A stretch of DNA of 12,812 nt from an uncultured Sutterella sp. (GCA_934255515.1 CAKQON010000051.1:1-12812), one strand, 5' to 3'. Positions 1-6,214 are shown, counted from the first letter of the stretch. A program made the numbers and translations. The notes: generated by a model not told the origin, from the sequence alone.

Positions 1-274
1 TTGTCGAGCAGTAGAGTTCTCGTGAAGAAAGTCCTCCATCTGGGGATCGCTCATGTTGTAGGCGATCTGAAGCAGATGAATCCGGAGCATCAGCTCAAGA
101 GGGAAAGGCTGCCGGCCGCGGCGGCCTGACTCGTAGTAGAAGGGCTGAATCAGTGCAAGAAGGTCTGACCAGGGGGACAAGCTTTTCCAACCGTTCGGTG
201 AGGCGTTCCGTACGGGTTTTGCGGGTTTTCCGGCGAAGACTGGTTTCACGGTCTGACAACGAAAGCTGTTCCAT
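1..274 (-). pseudogene. IS5-family transposase, 5' fragment with a frameshift
   Basis: Read on the minus strand from ATG at 274, the translation begins MEQLSLSDRETSLRRK and runs about 34 codons to RLEKLVP. It then leaves the family pattern and meets a stop at 97-95. Dropping one base of the five-G run at 172-176 (five C on the coding strand) restores a good match to IS5-family N-termini: PWSDLLALIQPFYY, GRRGRQPFPLELMLR, IHLLQIAYNMSDPQMEDFL. That second frame stays open to base 1, so the gene continues beyond the window and the catalytic DDE domain is not visible. A purine-rich Shine-Dalgarno-like GAGAGG (plus 281-286) and a plausible promoter precede the start. IS5-family membership is inferred from the conserved N-terminal domain. 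The frameshift suggests a decayed copy, but a homopolymer sequencing error or a programmed +1 shift are alternatives. Confidence 0.8.
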
Positions 275-309
275 CAGGAGCCTCTCGCAGATCTATTCAT
301 GATAGATAT

Positions 310-338
310 ATTCTATCATATATTTGATACTTATGCAA
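310..338 (-). promoter_or_regulatory. Promoter of the IS5-type transposase
   Basis: On the minus strand a -35 TTGCAT (plus 333-338) lies 17 bp before a -10 TAGAAT (plus 310-315, five of six consensus bases). The TG of an extended -10 precedes it (TGATAGAAT). It lies about 35 bp upstream of the ATG at 274. The -10 sits in an inverted repeat with 8-bp perfect arms (299-306 ATGATAGA and 312-319 TCTATCAT, 5-base spacer), which could be a binding site. Function is inferred from sequence only. Confidence 0.45.
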
Positions 339-391
339 TTAATGCATTATCTTTCGATTTGCTCAGAGCATCCTTAGAAAATATCGAAACC

Positions 392-428
392 CCGTGAGTT
401 TTCTTCAAAAAGATCTCACGGTTTTTTT
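392..428 (+). terminator. Orphan rho-independent terminator between two insertion sequences
   Basis: Arms CCGTGAG (392-398) and CTCACGG (415-421) pair perfectly around a 16-base loop that can itself pair partly (TTTT with AAAA). Seven T residues follow (422-428), the plus-strand signature of intrinsic termination. No plus-strand gene lies directly upstream in the window. It may shield the transposase from read-through, or it may be the tail of a gene lost when the IS5-type element arrived. Confidence 0.7.
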
Positions 429-456
429 GTTATACTATACTAGCTCCTAATATAAT
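427..456 (+). promoter_or_regulatory. Promoter of the IS4-superfamily transposase
   Basis: A -35 TTGTTA (427-432) and a perfect -10 TATAAT (451-456) are separated by 18 bp. The -10 is 17 bp before the ATG at 474, so the leader would be very short (about 10 nt or less) and no convincing Shine-Dalgarno site is present. The -35 overlaps the end of the terminator T-run, and the -10 partly overlaps the left inverted repeat (443-451). Confidence 0.5.
443..451 (+). repeat. Left inverted repeat of the IS
   Basis: GCTCCTAAT is the exact reverse complement of 2305-2313. It overlaps the TATAAT of the transposase promoter at its last base. Confidence 0.55.
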
Positions 457-473
457 ATATTCTGAGCTATGTC

Positions 474-2309
474 ATGCCTCGCAAGCCTTCTCCGAACGGT
501 CCTTCCTGGAACTTCTACGTCGATAAAGCCGGCCGCTCCGGTCTCCCTTACGTCAAGGCTTCCATCAATCGATGGGACCCCGAAAAGAAACAGGCGCGCA
601 TCGCAAAGCGCGTCCATGTAGGCCGCCTGCAGGAAGATCTCTCCATTCGCCCCGGGAAGGCATTCCTGGAAGCTTTCCCGCAATATGCCGGGAAGGAACT
701 TTTCTTCTTTGAAAACAAGCTGCTGGAGCGGGATGAATATCTGAAAGTCAATCCCGAGGCGGCTGAACAGGAGGAACAACTCCGTCAGGAACAGCTTCTG
801 GCAGAGCAGACGCCTCAGGAGCTTCTTGAATTGGATCGCCGGCAGATGAGTCTTGAATACGGCCGCACCGCAACGGCCTGGTCACATCTGCAAAGCTCCG
901 GCATCCTGGATTCGCTTGATTCTGCCTTCGGCAAGGAAGACGGCCATCTGCTTGCTGCCATCAGCGTGTACTTGTTGTGCGAACCTTCCGGCTCCATGCA
1001 GAACTTTGCGACGTGGCTGGGCGGCGTGTATTTGCCGAATGTTCCTCCGCTTTCCGGACAGCGGATTTCTGAACTCCTTCGACGCGTAACCCGGGGGAAA
1101 ACGAATGCGTTCTTTCGCTCGCGCTATGACGTTCTGATGTCCAAAGCACGCGAGGCTCGAAAGCAACTGTCGGACAAAGCTCCGTCGGCGGAGCTTTGTC
1201 CGTTGACGATCGCTTTTGAGAGCACGAGCATCCCGACCTACTCGGAGACGAACGAGCTTGCTGAATACGGCAAGGCCAAGCGAGACGGGCATCTTCCGCA
1301 GATCAACCTCGCACTGGCTTGCGACCAGAACACCGGAGAAGTGATCTACGCTCATGAATATCGGGACTTAGTCAATGACAACGCCAGCCTGAGCTATCTC
1401 CTTGACTGCATGGGCGAAAACGGCATCGAGTTCAATGAGATCGAGCTCGTTACGGATCGAGGCTACAAGTCGGTCTTCAACATCCAAAAACAGATCGATA
1501 ATGGCCTGAAAATCGTTACCGGATGTCCCATCACGGAGGGTGCGCTGAAGAAGTTGTTTGTAAAGCATAAGGCAGAACTCCAAAGCCATATTCACTACTC
1601 GACGAAATTTGATTGCTCGGCGATTGTCGTGAAGGGTGAGCTTTGGCAGCAGCGCACGGAAAGCGGATGCGTCACCGTCAAAGTCAACACTCACCTCTAT
1701 TACTCGGATGAGCTGGCGCTTAATGAGAAGCGAAGCGTACTCGCCAATGTGGAGGAGATTCTCGAGGCCAAAATCGAGAACAGGAAAGTCGATCCGAAGC
1801 AATGGGCGGATTATGGAAGGCTGATCTGCAATATCGGCAGCAAGGACAGCCCAAACTGGGTGAAGAACAGCGAAGAGATCTGCAGGCGTCTGGAATTCGC
1901 TGGATGCTTTGCCATCAAGACCAACGCTTATTCCGATCCATGGGCAGCACTGACCGTTTATCGCCAGCGAGGCAAGATTGAGGCGCTCTACAGAATCCTC
2001 AAATCCGACCTTAGCGGGGAACGCCTGTCGGTTACAGGAAAAAGCTGTGCCGGCAAGACCTTCGCTTTTGTATTGGCCATGTCGCTGCGCTGTCTGCTGT
2101 CGAGGAAGCTGCGCACTGTCTGCGAGGCCAGGAAAATCGCCGTGCCGGGCAACTCGCTGGACGCCGTGCTTTGTGTGATTCGAGGCATGACGATGCACCG
2201 CAGCGCCTCATCGCTGCGATGGATGCCGGACCTTACAACTAAAAAGCAACGCGATTATCTCGCGCTGCTTGATGTGCTGCCTCTGCGTCGCCGCTGGCGC
2301 TCCGATTAG
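474..2309 (+). CDS. Transposase, IS4 superfamily (IS1634-like), DDE type
   Basis: This intact 611-residue protein would catalyse cut-and-paste movement of the surrounding element. The catalytic core is visible. The first acidic position falls in AFESTSIPTYS (Glu249, where Asp is usual), the second in VTDRGY (Asp328), and the third in the IS4 signature Y-x2-R-x3-E-x6-K, which is perfect here (YRQRGKIEALYRILK, Tyr496, Arg499, Glu503, Lys510). A long insert between Asp328 and Glu503 is usual for IS4-type enzymes. Residues 60-125 hold an acidic, glutamine-rich, probably helical stretch. The stop codon TAG (2307-2309) lies inside the right inverted repeat. An overlapping ATG at 469 is in another frame and opens nothing. 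A 14-bp hairpin lies within the gene at 1171-1202. The reading frame is unbroken, but Glu249 leaves activity uncertain. Confidence 0.85.
   Translation: MPRKPSPNGPSWNFYVDKAGRSGLPYVKASINRWDPEKKQARIAKRVHVGRLQEDLSIRPGKAFLEAFPQYAGKELFFFENKLLERDEYLKVNPEAAEQEEQLRQEQLLAEQTPQELLELDRRQMSLEYGRTATAWSHLQSSGILDSLDSAFGKEDGHLLAAISVYLLCEPSGSMQNFATWLGGVYLPNVPPLSGQRISELLRRVTRGKTNAFFRSRYDVLMSKAREARKQLSDKAPSAELCPLTIAFESTSIPTYSETNELAEYGKAKRDGHLPQINLALACDQNTGEVIYAHEYRDLVNDNASLSYLLDCMGENGIEFNEIELVTDRGYKSVFNIQKQIDNGLKIVTGCPITEGALKKLFVKHKAELQSHIHYSTKFDCSAIVVKGELWQQRTESGCVTVKVNTHLYYSDELALNEKRSVLANVEEILEAKIENRKVDPKQWADYGRLICNIGSKDSPNWVKNSEEICRRLEFAGCFAIKTNAYSDPWAALTVYRQRGKIEALYRILKSDLSGERLSVTGKSCAGKTFAFVLAMSLRCLLSRKLRTVCEARKIAVPGNSLDAVLCVIRGMTMHRSASSLRWMPDLTTKKQRDYLALLDVLPLRRRWRSD
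1171..1202 (+). repeat. Perfect 14-bp hairpin inside the transposase gene
   Basis: CGGACAAAGCTCCG (1171-1184) and CGGAGCTTTGTCCG (1189-1202) are exact reverse complements separated by the tetraloop TCGG. It codes for part of SDKAPSAELCP, just before the first catalytic motif. No T-run follows, so it is not a classical terminator in either direction. Confidence 0.9.
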
Positions 2310-2313
2310 GAGC
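2305..2313 (-). repeat. Right inverted repeat of the IS
   Basis: ATTAGGAGC is the exact reverse complement of 443-451 and contains the transposase stop codon TAG at 2307-2309. Confidence 0.55.
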
Positions 2314-2363
2314 AAGAGGCCGGGAGTTCCGGAAGCGCTCCTTCGTCATGTCTGCATCCGGGC

Positions 2364-2400
2364 AAAACAAAAGGCCCGTTCCAAAGCAGAAACAGGCCTT
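2364..2400 (-). terminator. Rho-independent terminator of tRNA-Val
   Basis: On the minus strand AAGGCCTGTTTC (plus 2389-2400) pairs over 12 bp with GGAACGGGCCTT (plus 2371-2382), including two G-U pairs, around a 6-base loop. TTGTTTT follows. The G-U pairs become mismatches on the plus strand, so the hairpin belongs to minus-strand transcription, immediately after the tRNA. Confidence 0.85.
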
Positions 2401-2411
2401 CTGAAGAATTC

Positions 2412-2486
2412 TGGTACGCGGTACTGGGATTGAACCAGTGACCCCTGCCGTGTGAAGGCAGTGCTCTACCCCTGAGCTAACCGCGC
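2412..2486 (-). tRNA. tRNA-Val (anticodon CAC)
   Basis: The 75-nt minus-strand sequence folds into a full cloverleaf. The acceptor arms are GCGCGGT and ACCGCGT, the D arm is GCTC/GAGC, the anticodon arm is CTGCC-TTCACAC-GGCAG, and the T arm is ACTGG-TTCAATC-CCAGT. The discriminator base is A and CCA is encoded. The anticodon CAC reads the valine codon GUG. Base pair 1-72 is a G-U wobble. The gene has its own promoter and terminator, and lies downstream of and in the same direction as rnhA. Confidence 0.95.
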
Positions 2487-2502
2487 ATTTGCGAGAAGCG
2501 AA

Positions 2503-2530
2503 ATATTACCTGAAGAACGGTAGTTTGCAA
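2503..2530 (-). promoter_or_regulatory. Promoter of tRNA-Val
   Basis: On the minus strand a -35 TTGCAA (plus 2525-2530) lies 16 bp before TAATAT (plus 2503-2508). The -10 is 16 nt upstream of the tRNA 5' end, leaving a short leader for RNase P. Both hexamers match the consensus at four of six positions, so this is moderate evidence. Confidence 0.45.
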
Positions 2531-2567
2531 GGAAAAGTTCTGAAGTATACCGTGTTTGCGGTACTTC
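2531..2567 (-). terminator. Possible weak terminator of rnhA
   Basis: GAAGTA..CCG (2542-2552) pairs with CGGTACTTC (2559-2567), leaving a two-base bulge and a 6-base loop. On the minus strand only a short T-run (TTTT, opposite plus 2533-2536) follows, so termination would be inefficient. The hairpin lies between the rnhA stop and the tRNA promoter. Confidence 0.35.
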
Positions 2568-2575
2568 TCCGGGCG

Positions 2576-3049
2576 TCAGGAACGCTTGGCCGGTCTTCTG
2601 CCGAGCGCAGCTTCAACGCCTAAATTCGCCAGCTGATCGGCTTTTTCATTGCCCGGGTTGCCGGCGTGGCCCTTGACCCATCGCCATTCGATCTGGTGCT
2701 GCGAGGCGAGGCGATCGAGCTCCTGCCAGAGCTCGATATTCTTGATTTCGCCTTTGCTCCCCTTTTTCCAGCCGCGCCGCTTCCAGTTGTGAATCCACGT
2801 TGTGATGCCGTCCTTCACGTAGCTGCTGTCGGTGTGGATGATGATCGGGCAGGGGCGCTTCACGGCAGAGAGCGCTGAAATAACGGCTGTGAGCTCCATC
2901 TGGTTGTTCGTGGTGAGCTTTGAGCCGTCGTAAAGTTCGAGGCGATGCTCTCCCCAGACGAGAAATGCGCCCCAGCCGCCGACGCCGGGATTGCCCTTGC
3001 AGGCACCGTCGGTCCAGATTTCGAGAACTTTAGGCGAGGAATCAGCCAT
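2576..3049 (-). CDS. rnhA: Ribonuclease HI
   Basis: This enzyme cleaves the RNA strand of RNA-DNA hybrids in the cytoplasm, removing primers and R-loops. From ATG at 3049 the protein has 157 residues, close to the 155 of the E. coli enzyme. All catalytic residues are seen four positions after their E. coli equivalents: Asp14 (TDGACKGNPG), Glu52 (TTNNQMEL), Asp74 (HTDSSYV), His128 and Asp138 (VKGHAGNPGNEKAD). The basic handle WIHNWKRRGWKKG is present. A longer reading from TTG at 3064 would add five residues, but ATG gives the family length and a compact 8-bp overlap (ATGGCTGA) with the stop of the upstream methyltransferase. The overlap points to translational coupling in a two-gene operon. 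dnaQ, often next to rnhA, is not here. Confidence 0.95.
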   Translation of the reverse strand: MADSSPKVLEIWTDGACKGNPGVGGWGAFLVWGEHRLELYDGSKLTTNNQMELTAVISALSAVKRPCPIIIHTDSSYVKDGITTWIHNWKRRGWKKGSKGEIKNIELWQELDRLASQHQIEWRWVKGHAGNPGNEKADQLANLGVEAALGRRPAKRS

Positions 3050-3821
3050 CAGAGTTTTTTCCAAGAAGCGTGGAGTGGGTTGTTGAAGATGCCGCAGGCA
3101 CTCCGGGGGCAGGAATTTTAGCCGGGAGTTTCTGTATTGATTCGCAGCTGACGATGCGGGGGCCTGGAAGGCGCTTTACGGCAGAAAGGAGGAACAGGTT
3201 GGAAAACTGCGGCATCCAGCGGTCTCCCGCCTTGTTGAGCCATGACCAGGCATGAAGTCTCTTCAGACTTCGAAAGCCTGGCGCATAGATGCCGAAAACT
3301 CCGCGGTCGACCTCAAGACCCAGGAGCGTAAGCCAGTCCTTGAGGCGATAGAGCGATATCGGCACAAGCTCCGTCGGAAGATATGGCCTGCAGCCGAGCT
3401 TCACGGTCTGCTGCCGCAGCCACCAGAGGCCGAGCGAATTGAAGGCCGTCAGGATGAGCCTGCCTTCCGGCTCAAGGACCCGCACTGCCTCTCGAAGAAC
3501 CTGCTGAGGATTTTTGGCGAGATCGAGCGTATGGGGAAGCGTCACCAGATCCATGGATTCGCTCTGAATCGGCAGCTGCGCAGGATCCGCAACGATCCGG
3601 TTGAGCGTGAATTTCGGGTCGCAAAGATCTCCCCGGGGATCAATCAGCCAGTGCGCCTGCATGCGATTGGCGGCGAGCGTATCGAGCTGAGGCATGCCGA
3701 CCTGAAGCGCGCAGGAGCCGAAGACATCTGCCGTCAGCTCGCTGTAGGCGGCTTTCTCCCATTCAAGGAGAAGCTGGCCGGGGGCGGAAAGCAGAAAATC
3801 CTGAAAAGTGAGTGCGGGCAT
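3042..3821 (-). CDS. SAM-dependent class I methyltransferase, betaproteobacterial rnhA-linked type
   Basis: The 259-residue protein has the Methyltransf_11 pattern in its middle: DPAQLPIQSESMDLVTLPHTLDL (motifs II-III region), then PQQVLREAVRVLEPEGRLILTAFNSLGLWWLR (motif IV and the post-motif helix). The glycine-rich SAM-binding motif I is poorly kept; at that place is LQVGMPQLD instead of a GxGxG loop. Substrate and role are unknown. The link is positional: in betaproteobacteria this family sits next to rnhA, often with gloB. Here it overlaps rnhA by 8 bp and is divergent from mltD. ATG at 3821 was preferred to TTG at 3842; neither start has a good ribosome site. The C-terminus is proline/alanine/serine-rich and probably disordered. 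Confidence 0.75.
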   Translation of the reverse strand: MPALTFQDFLLSAPGQLLLEWEKAAYSELTADVFGSCALQVGMPQLDTLAANRMQAHWLIDPRGDLCDPKFTLNRIVADPAQLPIQSESMDLVTLPHTLDLAKNPQQVLREAVRVLEPEGRLILTAFNSLGLWWLRQQTVKLGCRPYLPTELVPISLYRLKDWLTLLGLEVDRGVFGIYAPGFRSLKRLHAWSWLNKAGDRWMPQFSNLFLLSAVKRLPGPRIVSCESIQKLPAKIPAPGVPAASSTTHSTLLGKNSDG

Positions 3822-3970
3822 CAGAGTAGGCGGGAATAACAATTCGTTGCGTAATTTGGGGCGGTTCCCAGGAATCCTGAGCGGCTTCAGTCGAAGTCCG
3901 CATCCATGCAGGCATTAAGATTAATCGCTTATTGTCCCGATTTGTTTTTCCTCTCTTTCTTTTCAGCGCC

Positions 3971-6079
3971 ATGCCTACTGGTTTCCATGTCCTTCGCTCA
4001 TTGACCCTTCTGGGCGCGCTCGTTTCATTGAGTCTTTCGACAGCGGCTGCGACGACAGATGAAGCCATTCCTTCCGAGGAAGGTGCGGTGCAGGTAGAGG
4101 AGGCCGCAAGCGAAGCGGCGCTTTCGCGCGAGTCCGACATCCCTGCGAATGTCTGGGCGCGCATTCGATCGGGCTTTGCCATTCCCAACCTTAATTCCGC
4201 TGCGGTGGACCGCTGGACGGACTTTTACGCGAAGGACCCGGACTACGTCCGGCGCATGGCCCTGAGGGCGAGCCGGTACCTCTACAACATCGTTGAGGAA
4301 GTGGAGGCAAGGCACCTTCCGACAGAACTCGCGCTCCTTCCTTTCGTTGAAAGCGCCTTCCAGCCGGAAGCCCTGTCGCGCGCCAAGGCCTCCGGCCTCT
4401 GGCAGTTCATGCCGGCAACGGGCAAAAACTACGCGCTTGAACAGAATCTCTGGCGCGACGACCGCCGGGATGTGCTTGAAAGCACCCGTGCGGCGCTCGA
4501 CTACTTTGAATATCTGCACGGGCTCTTCAACGACTGGCAGCTTGCGCTTGCCGCCTACAACTGGGGCGAAGGGAGCGTGCAGCGCGCCATCTCGCGCGCG
4601 AAGCGCCAGAAGAAAGCGACGCATTATGCGCATCTGAGCATGCCGCGGGAAACGGCAAACTATGTGCCGAAGCTCGAAGCCATCAAGCGCATCGTGAGCG
4701 ACCCGGGAAAATACGGCATTGAACTTCCTGATGTCGGCAATGAACCCTTCTTCGTGCGCGTTACCAAACCCCGCGACATTGATCTCAAGACGGCGGCGGA
4801 GCTGGCCGGAATGTCCGAGGCGGATTTCCGGGTGCTGAATCCAAGCTTTAAGCTCCCGGTGATCGTGGCCTCGCACAACAACGTGATGCTGCTTCCGGCC
4901 GATCGTCTCGACTTTTTCGTGGACAACCTCGCGAGCTGGATGGATTCGGGGCAGCCTCTTTCGCACTGGACGACTTATCGTCTCCGGAGCGGTGAATCGC
5001 TTGCCGAAGTGGCTGAACGCTCCGGCATGACGGAGTCCTTCCTCAGGGAAGTGAACGGCATTCCGGAAGGTCGGAAGGTGCTCGAAAATTCGACCCTCCT
5101 AGTACTCGCTGAAGGCGATGAGCAGGCGGATATTTCCGCAGAGGAAGCTGATGCGCGTCTGCGGCTTTCGCCGCTTACGACCTGGCGCCGGGTGACCTAC
5201 CGCGTGAGAAGCGGCGATACGCTCTCCACCATTGCCCGACGCTGGCACATCACGGTGAAGTCGATCGTGCAGGCCAATCGCCTGCGCTCCGACAGTCTCC
5301 GCGTCGGTCAGCGCCTTGTCCTCACGGTACCCAATGTGGCGCGCTCGCCGATCATTGCTTCCTCGAAAACTTCTTCGAAGACCCAGGCTTCGGGCGGCCA
5401 TATTATTTATGCCGTGAGAAGTGGTGACTCACTCTTCAACATCGCCCGCCGCTACGGCGTTTCCGTTGATGACCTGAGAATGACGAACAGGCTTTCCGGA
5501 AATACCATTCGTGCCGGTCAGCGCCTGCGCATTCCGAGAACGGGCGAAGCGAACGTGGAGCCTTCGAGCGTGATTTATACGGTTCGCTCCGGAGATACGC
5601 TTTCGTCCATCGCGGGACGCTACGGCGTCTCCGCGACGAAGCTGCGCCGCGTGAACCGTCTTTCCTCGTCAAGGCTTCAGGTTGGGCAGCGCCTGGAGAT
5701 CCCGGAAGGGGATGAACCCAGAGAGCCGCCTAAGCCCGTTACGGCTTCGAGCCCCAGAACGACAGAACACGTCGTGCGCTCCGGCGACACGCTCTCCGGC
5801 ATAGCCGGCCGCTACGGCACGACCGTTGCCAAGCTTCGGTCCGCAAACGGCCTGCGTTCCAATCGGCTCTCCGTCGGTCAGCGTCTGGTGATTCCGGCTA
5901 CTGCCAGCCGATTGGATGCTCAGAATGACGCATCCGCGGATCGCGTCTACATCGTCCGTTCAGGGGATACGCTTTCGGCGATTGCGGCGGCAAACAGCAC
6001 TTCTGTAGCGGAATTGAGGCGCGTGAACAACCTTCGGAGCAATCGTCTGTCAGTCGGGCAGGAGCTGAAGCTCCCCTGA
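3971..6079 (+). CDS. mltD: Membrane-bound lytic murein transglycosylase D-like, with six LysM modules
   Basis: This periplasmic enzyme cleaves peptidoglycan between MurNAc and GlcNAc with formation of 1,6-anhydroMurNAc. From ATG at 3971 it has 702 residues, well above the roughly 450 of E. coli MltD. Residues 1-27 look like a signal peptide with a hydrophobic core and an AAA cleavage site; there is no cysteine lipobox. The SLT domain spans about 90-240, with catalytic Glu127 (LPFVESAF), GLWQFMPATG and LAAYNWGEG. Five clear LysM modules follow, starting near 407, 476, 533, 599 and 657 (each about YxVRSGDTLSxIA...LRVGQRLxIP), plus a degenerate one near 332 (RLRSGESLAEVA), separated by Ser/Thr/Pro linkers. 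A TTG at 3932 would extend the N-terminus by 13 residues, but the ATG gives a more normal signal peptide. No clear promoter was found in 3822-3970. Confidence 0.9.
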   Translation: MPTGFHVLRSLTLLGALVSLSLSTAAATTDEAIPSEEGAVQVEEAASEAALSRESDIPANVWARIRSGFAIPNLNSAAVDRWTDFYAKDPDYVRRMALRASRYLYNIVEEVEARHLPTELALLPFVESAFQPEALSRAKASGLWQFMPATGKNYALEQNLWRDDRRDVLESTRAALDYFEYLHGLFNDWQLALAAYNWGEGSVQRAISRAKRQKKATHYAHLSMPRETANYVPKLEAIKRIVSDPGKYGIELPDVGNEPFFVRVTKPRDIDLKTAAELAGMSEADFRVLNPSFKLPVIVASHNNVMLLPADRLDFFVDNLASWMDSGQPLSHWTTYRLRSGESLAEVAERSGMTESFLREVNGIPEGRKVLENSTLLVLAEGDEQADISAEEADARLRLSPLTTWRRVTYRVRSGDTLSTIARRWHITVKSIVQANRLRSDSLRVGQRLVLTVPNVARSPIIASSKTSSKTQASGGHIIYAVRSGDSLFNIARRYGVSVDDLRMTNRLSGNTIRAGQRLRIPRTGEANVEPSSVIYTVRSGDTLSSIAGRYGVSATKLRRVNRLSSSRLQVGQRLEIPEGDEPREPPKPVTASSPRTTEHVVRSGDTLSGIAGRYGTTVAKLRSANGLRSNRLSVGQRLVIPATASRLDAQNDASADRVYIVRSGDTLSAIAAANSTSVAELRRVNNLRSNRLSVGQELKLP
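4964..6076 (+). repeat. Array of six LysM-encoding repeats within mltD
   Basis: Approximate repeat positions are 4964-5110 (degenerate), 5188-5336, 5395-5545, 5566-5706, 5764-5901 and 5938-6076. The units share VRSGDTLS and VGQRL cores. The last two are closest to each other at protein level (LRSNRLSVGQ in both), suggesting a recent duplication. Confidence 0.85.
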
Positions 6080-6150
6080 TCGATTGCCGCTCAGTATGGC
6101 GAATGATGTCCTCGTCCGCCTAAAATTGATTGTTTCAAGACTGATCATTC

Positions 6151-6175
6151 TCCGGCAGAGCATCTTTCTGCCGGA
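6151..6175 (+). other. Hairpin between mltD and fabI, weak terminator or leader structure
   Basis: TCCGGCAGA (6151-6159) and TCTGCCGGA (6167-6175) form a 9-bp perfect stem with a 7-base loop. It is followed by ATAAAGTTT, which is not a real T-run, so it may be a weak mltD terminator or structure in the fabI leader. I see no convincing fabI promoter in 6080-6214. Confidence 0.45.
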
Positions 6176-6214
6176 ATAAAGTTTCCTAAACAATATTTTT
6201 CCAAGAGATCCAGC

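Larger units (their letters stand above)
443..2313 (+). mobile_element. Insertion sequence, IS4 superfamily, IS1634-like
   Basis: A single transposase gene is enclosed by a 9-bp perfect inverted repeat, GCTCCTAAT at 443-451 and ATTAGGAGC at 2305-2313. About 1.87 kb between the repeats fits the size of IS1634-type elements. I could not see a target-site duplication: the bases just outside the repeats do not match at 4-6 bp. The true ends may therefore lie slightly further out, or the repeat may be part of a longer imperfect terminal repeat. Family placement rests on the transposase catalytic signature. Confidence 0.6.

Noticed and set aside
1368..2198. Minus-strand open frame of 276 codons opposite the transposase
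   Set aside because: It lies wholly antisense to a clearly recognised transposase, matches no family I know and has no ribosome site; it is a coding shadow.
437..2320. Target-site duplication around the IS4-type element
   Set aside because: Bases immediately outside the 9-bp repeats do not repeat at 4-6 bp, so no duplication can be claimed.
3062..3064. TTG start five codons upstream for rnhA
   Set aside because: The ATG at 3049 gives the family length and constant residue offset from E. coli, and neither start has a strong ribosome site to favour TTG.
3252..3839. Plus-strand open frame of 195 codons opposite the methyltransferase
   Set aside because: It is antisense to a gene with recognisable motifs and a normal operon junction, and no start signal was seen.
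3822..3970. Divergent promoters between the methyltransferase and mltD
   Set aside because: Several AT-rich hexamers occur, but none pairs with a good partner at 16-18 bp on either strand.
4025..4966. Minus-strand open frame of 313 codons opposite mltD
   Set aside because: Arg/His/Val-rich composition and full overlap with the SLT domain coding region indicate an antisense shadow.
4964..6076. Regular repeats that could suggest a CRISPR or tandem DNA repeat array
   Set aside because: The periodicity is at protein level (LysM modules); the DNA units diverge and the spacers are in-frame linkers.
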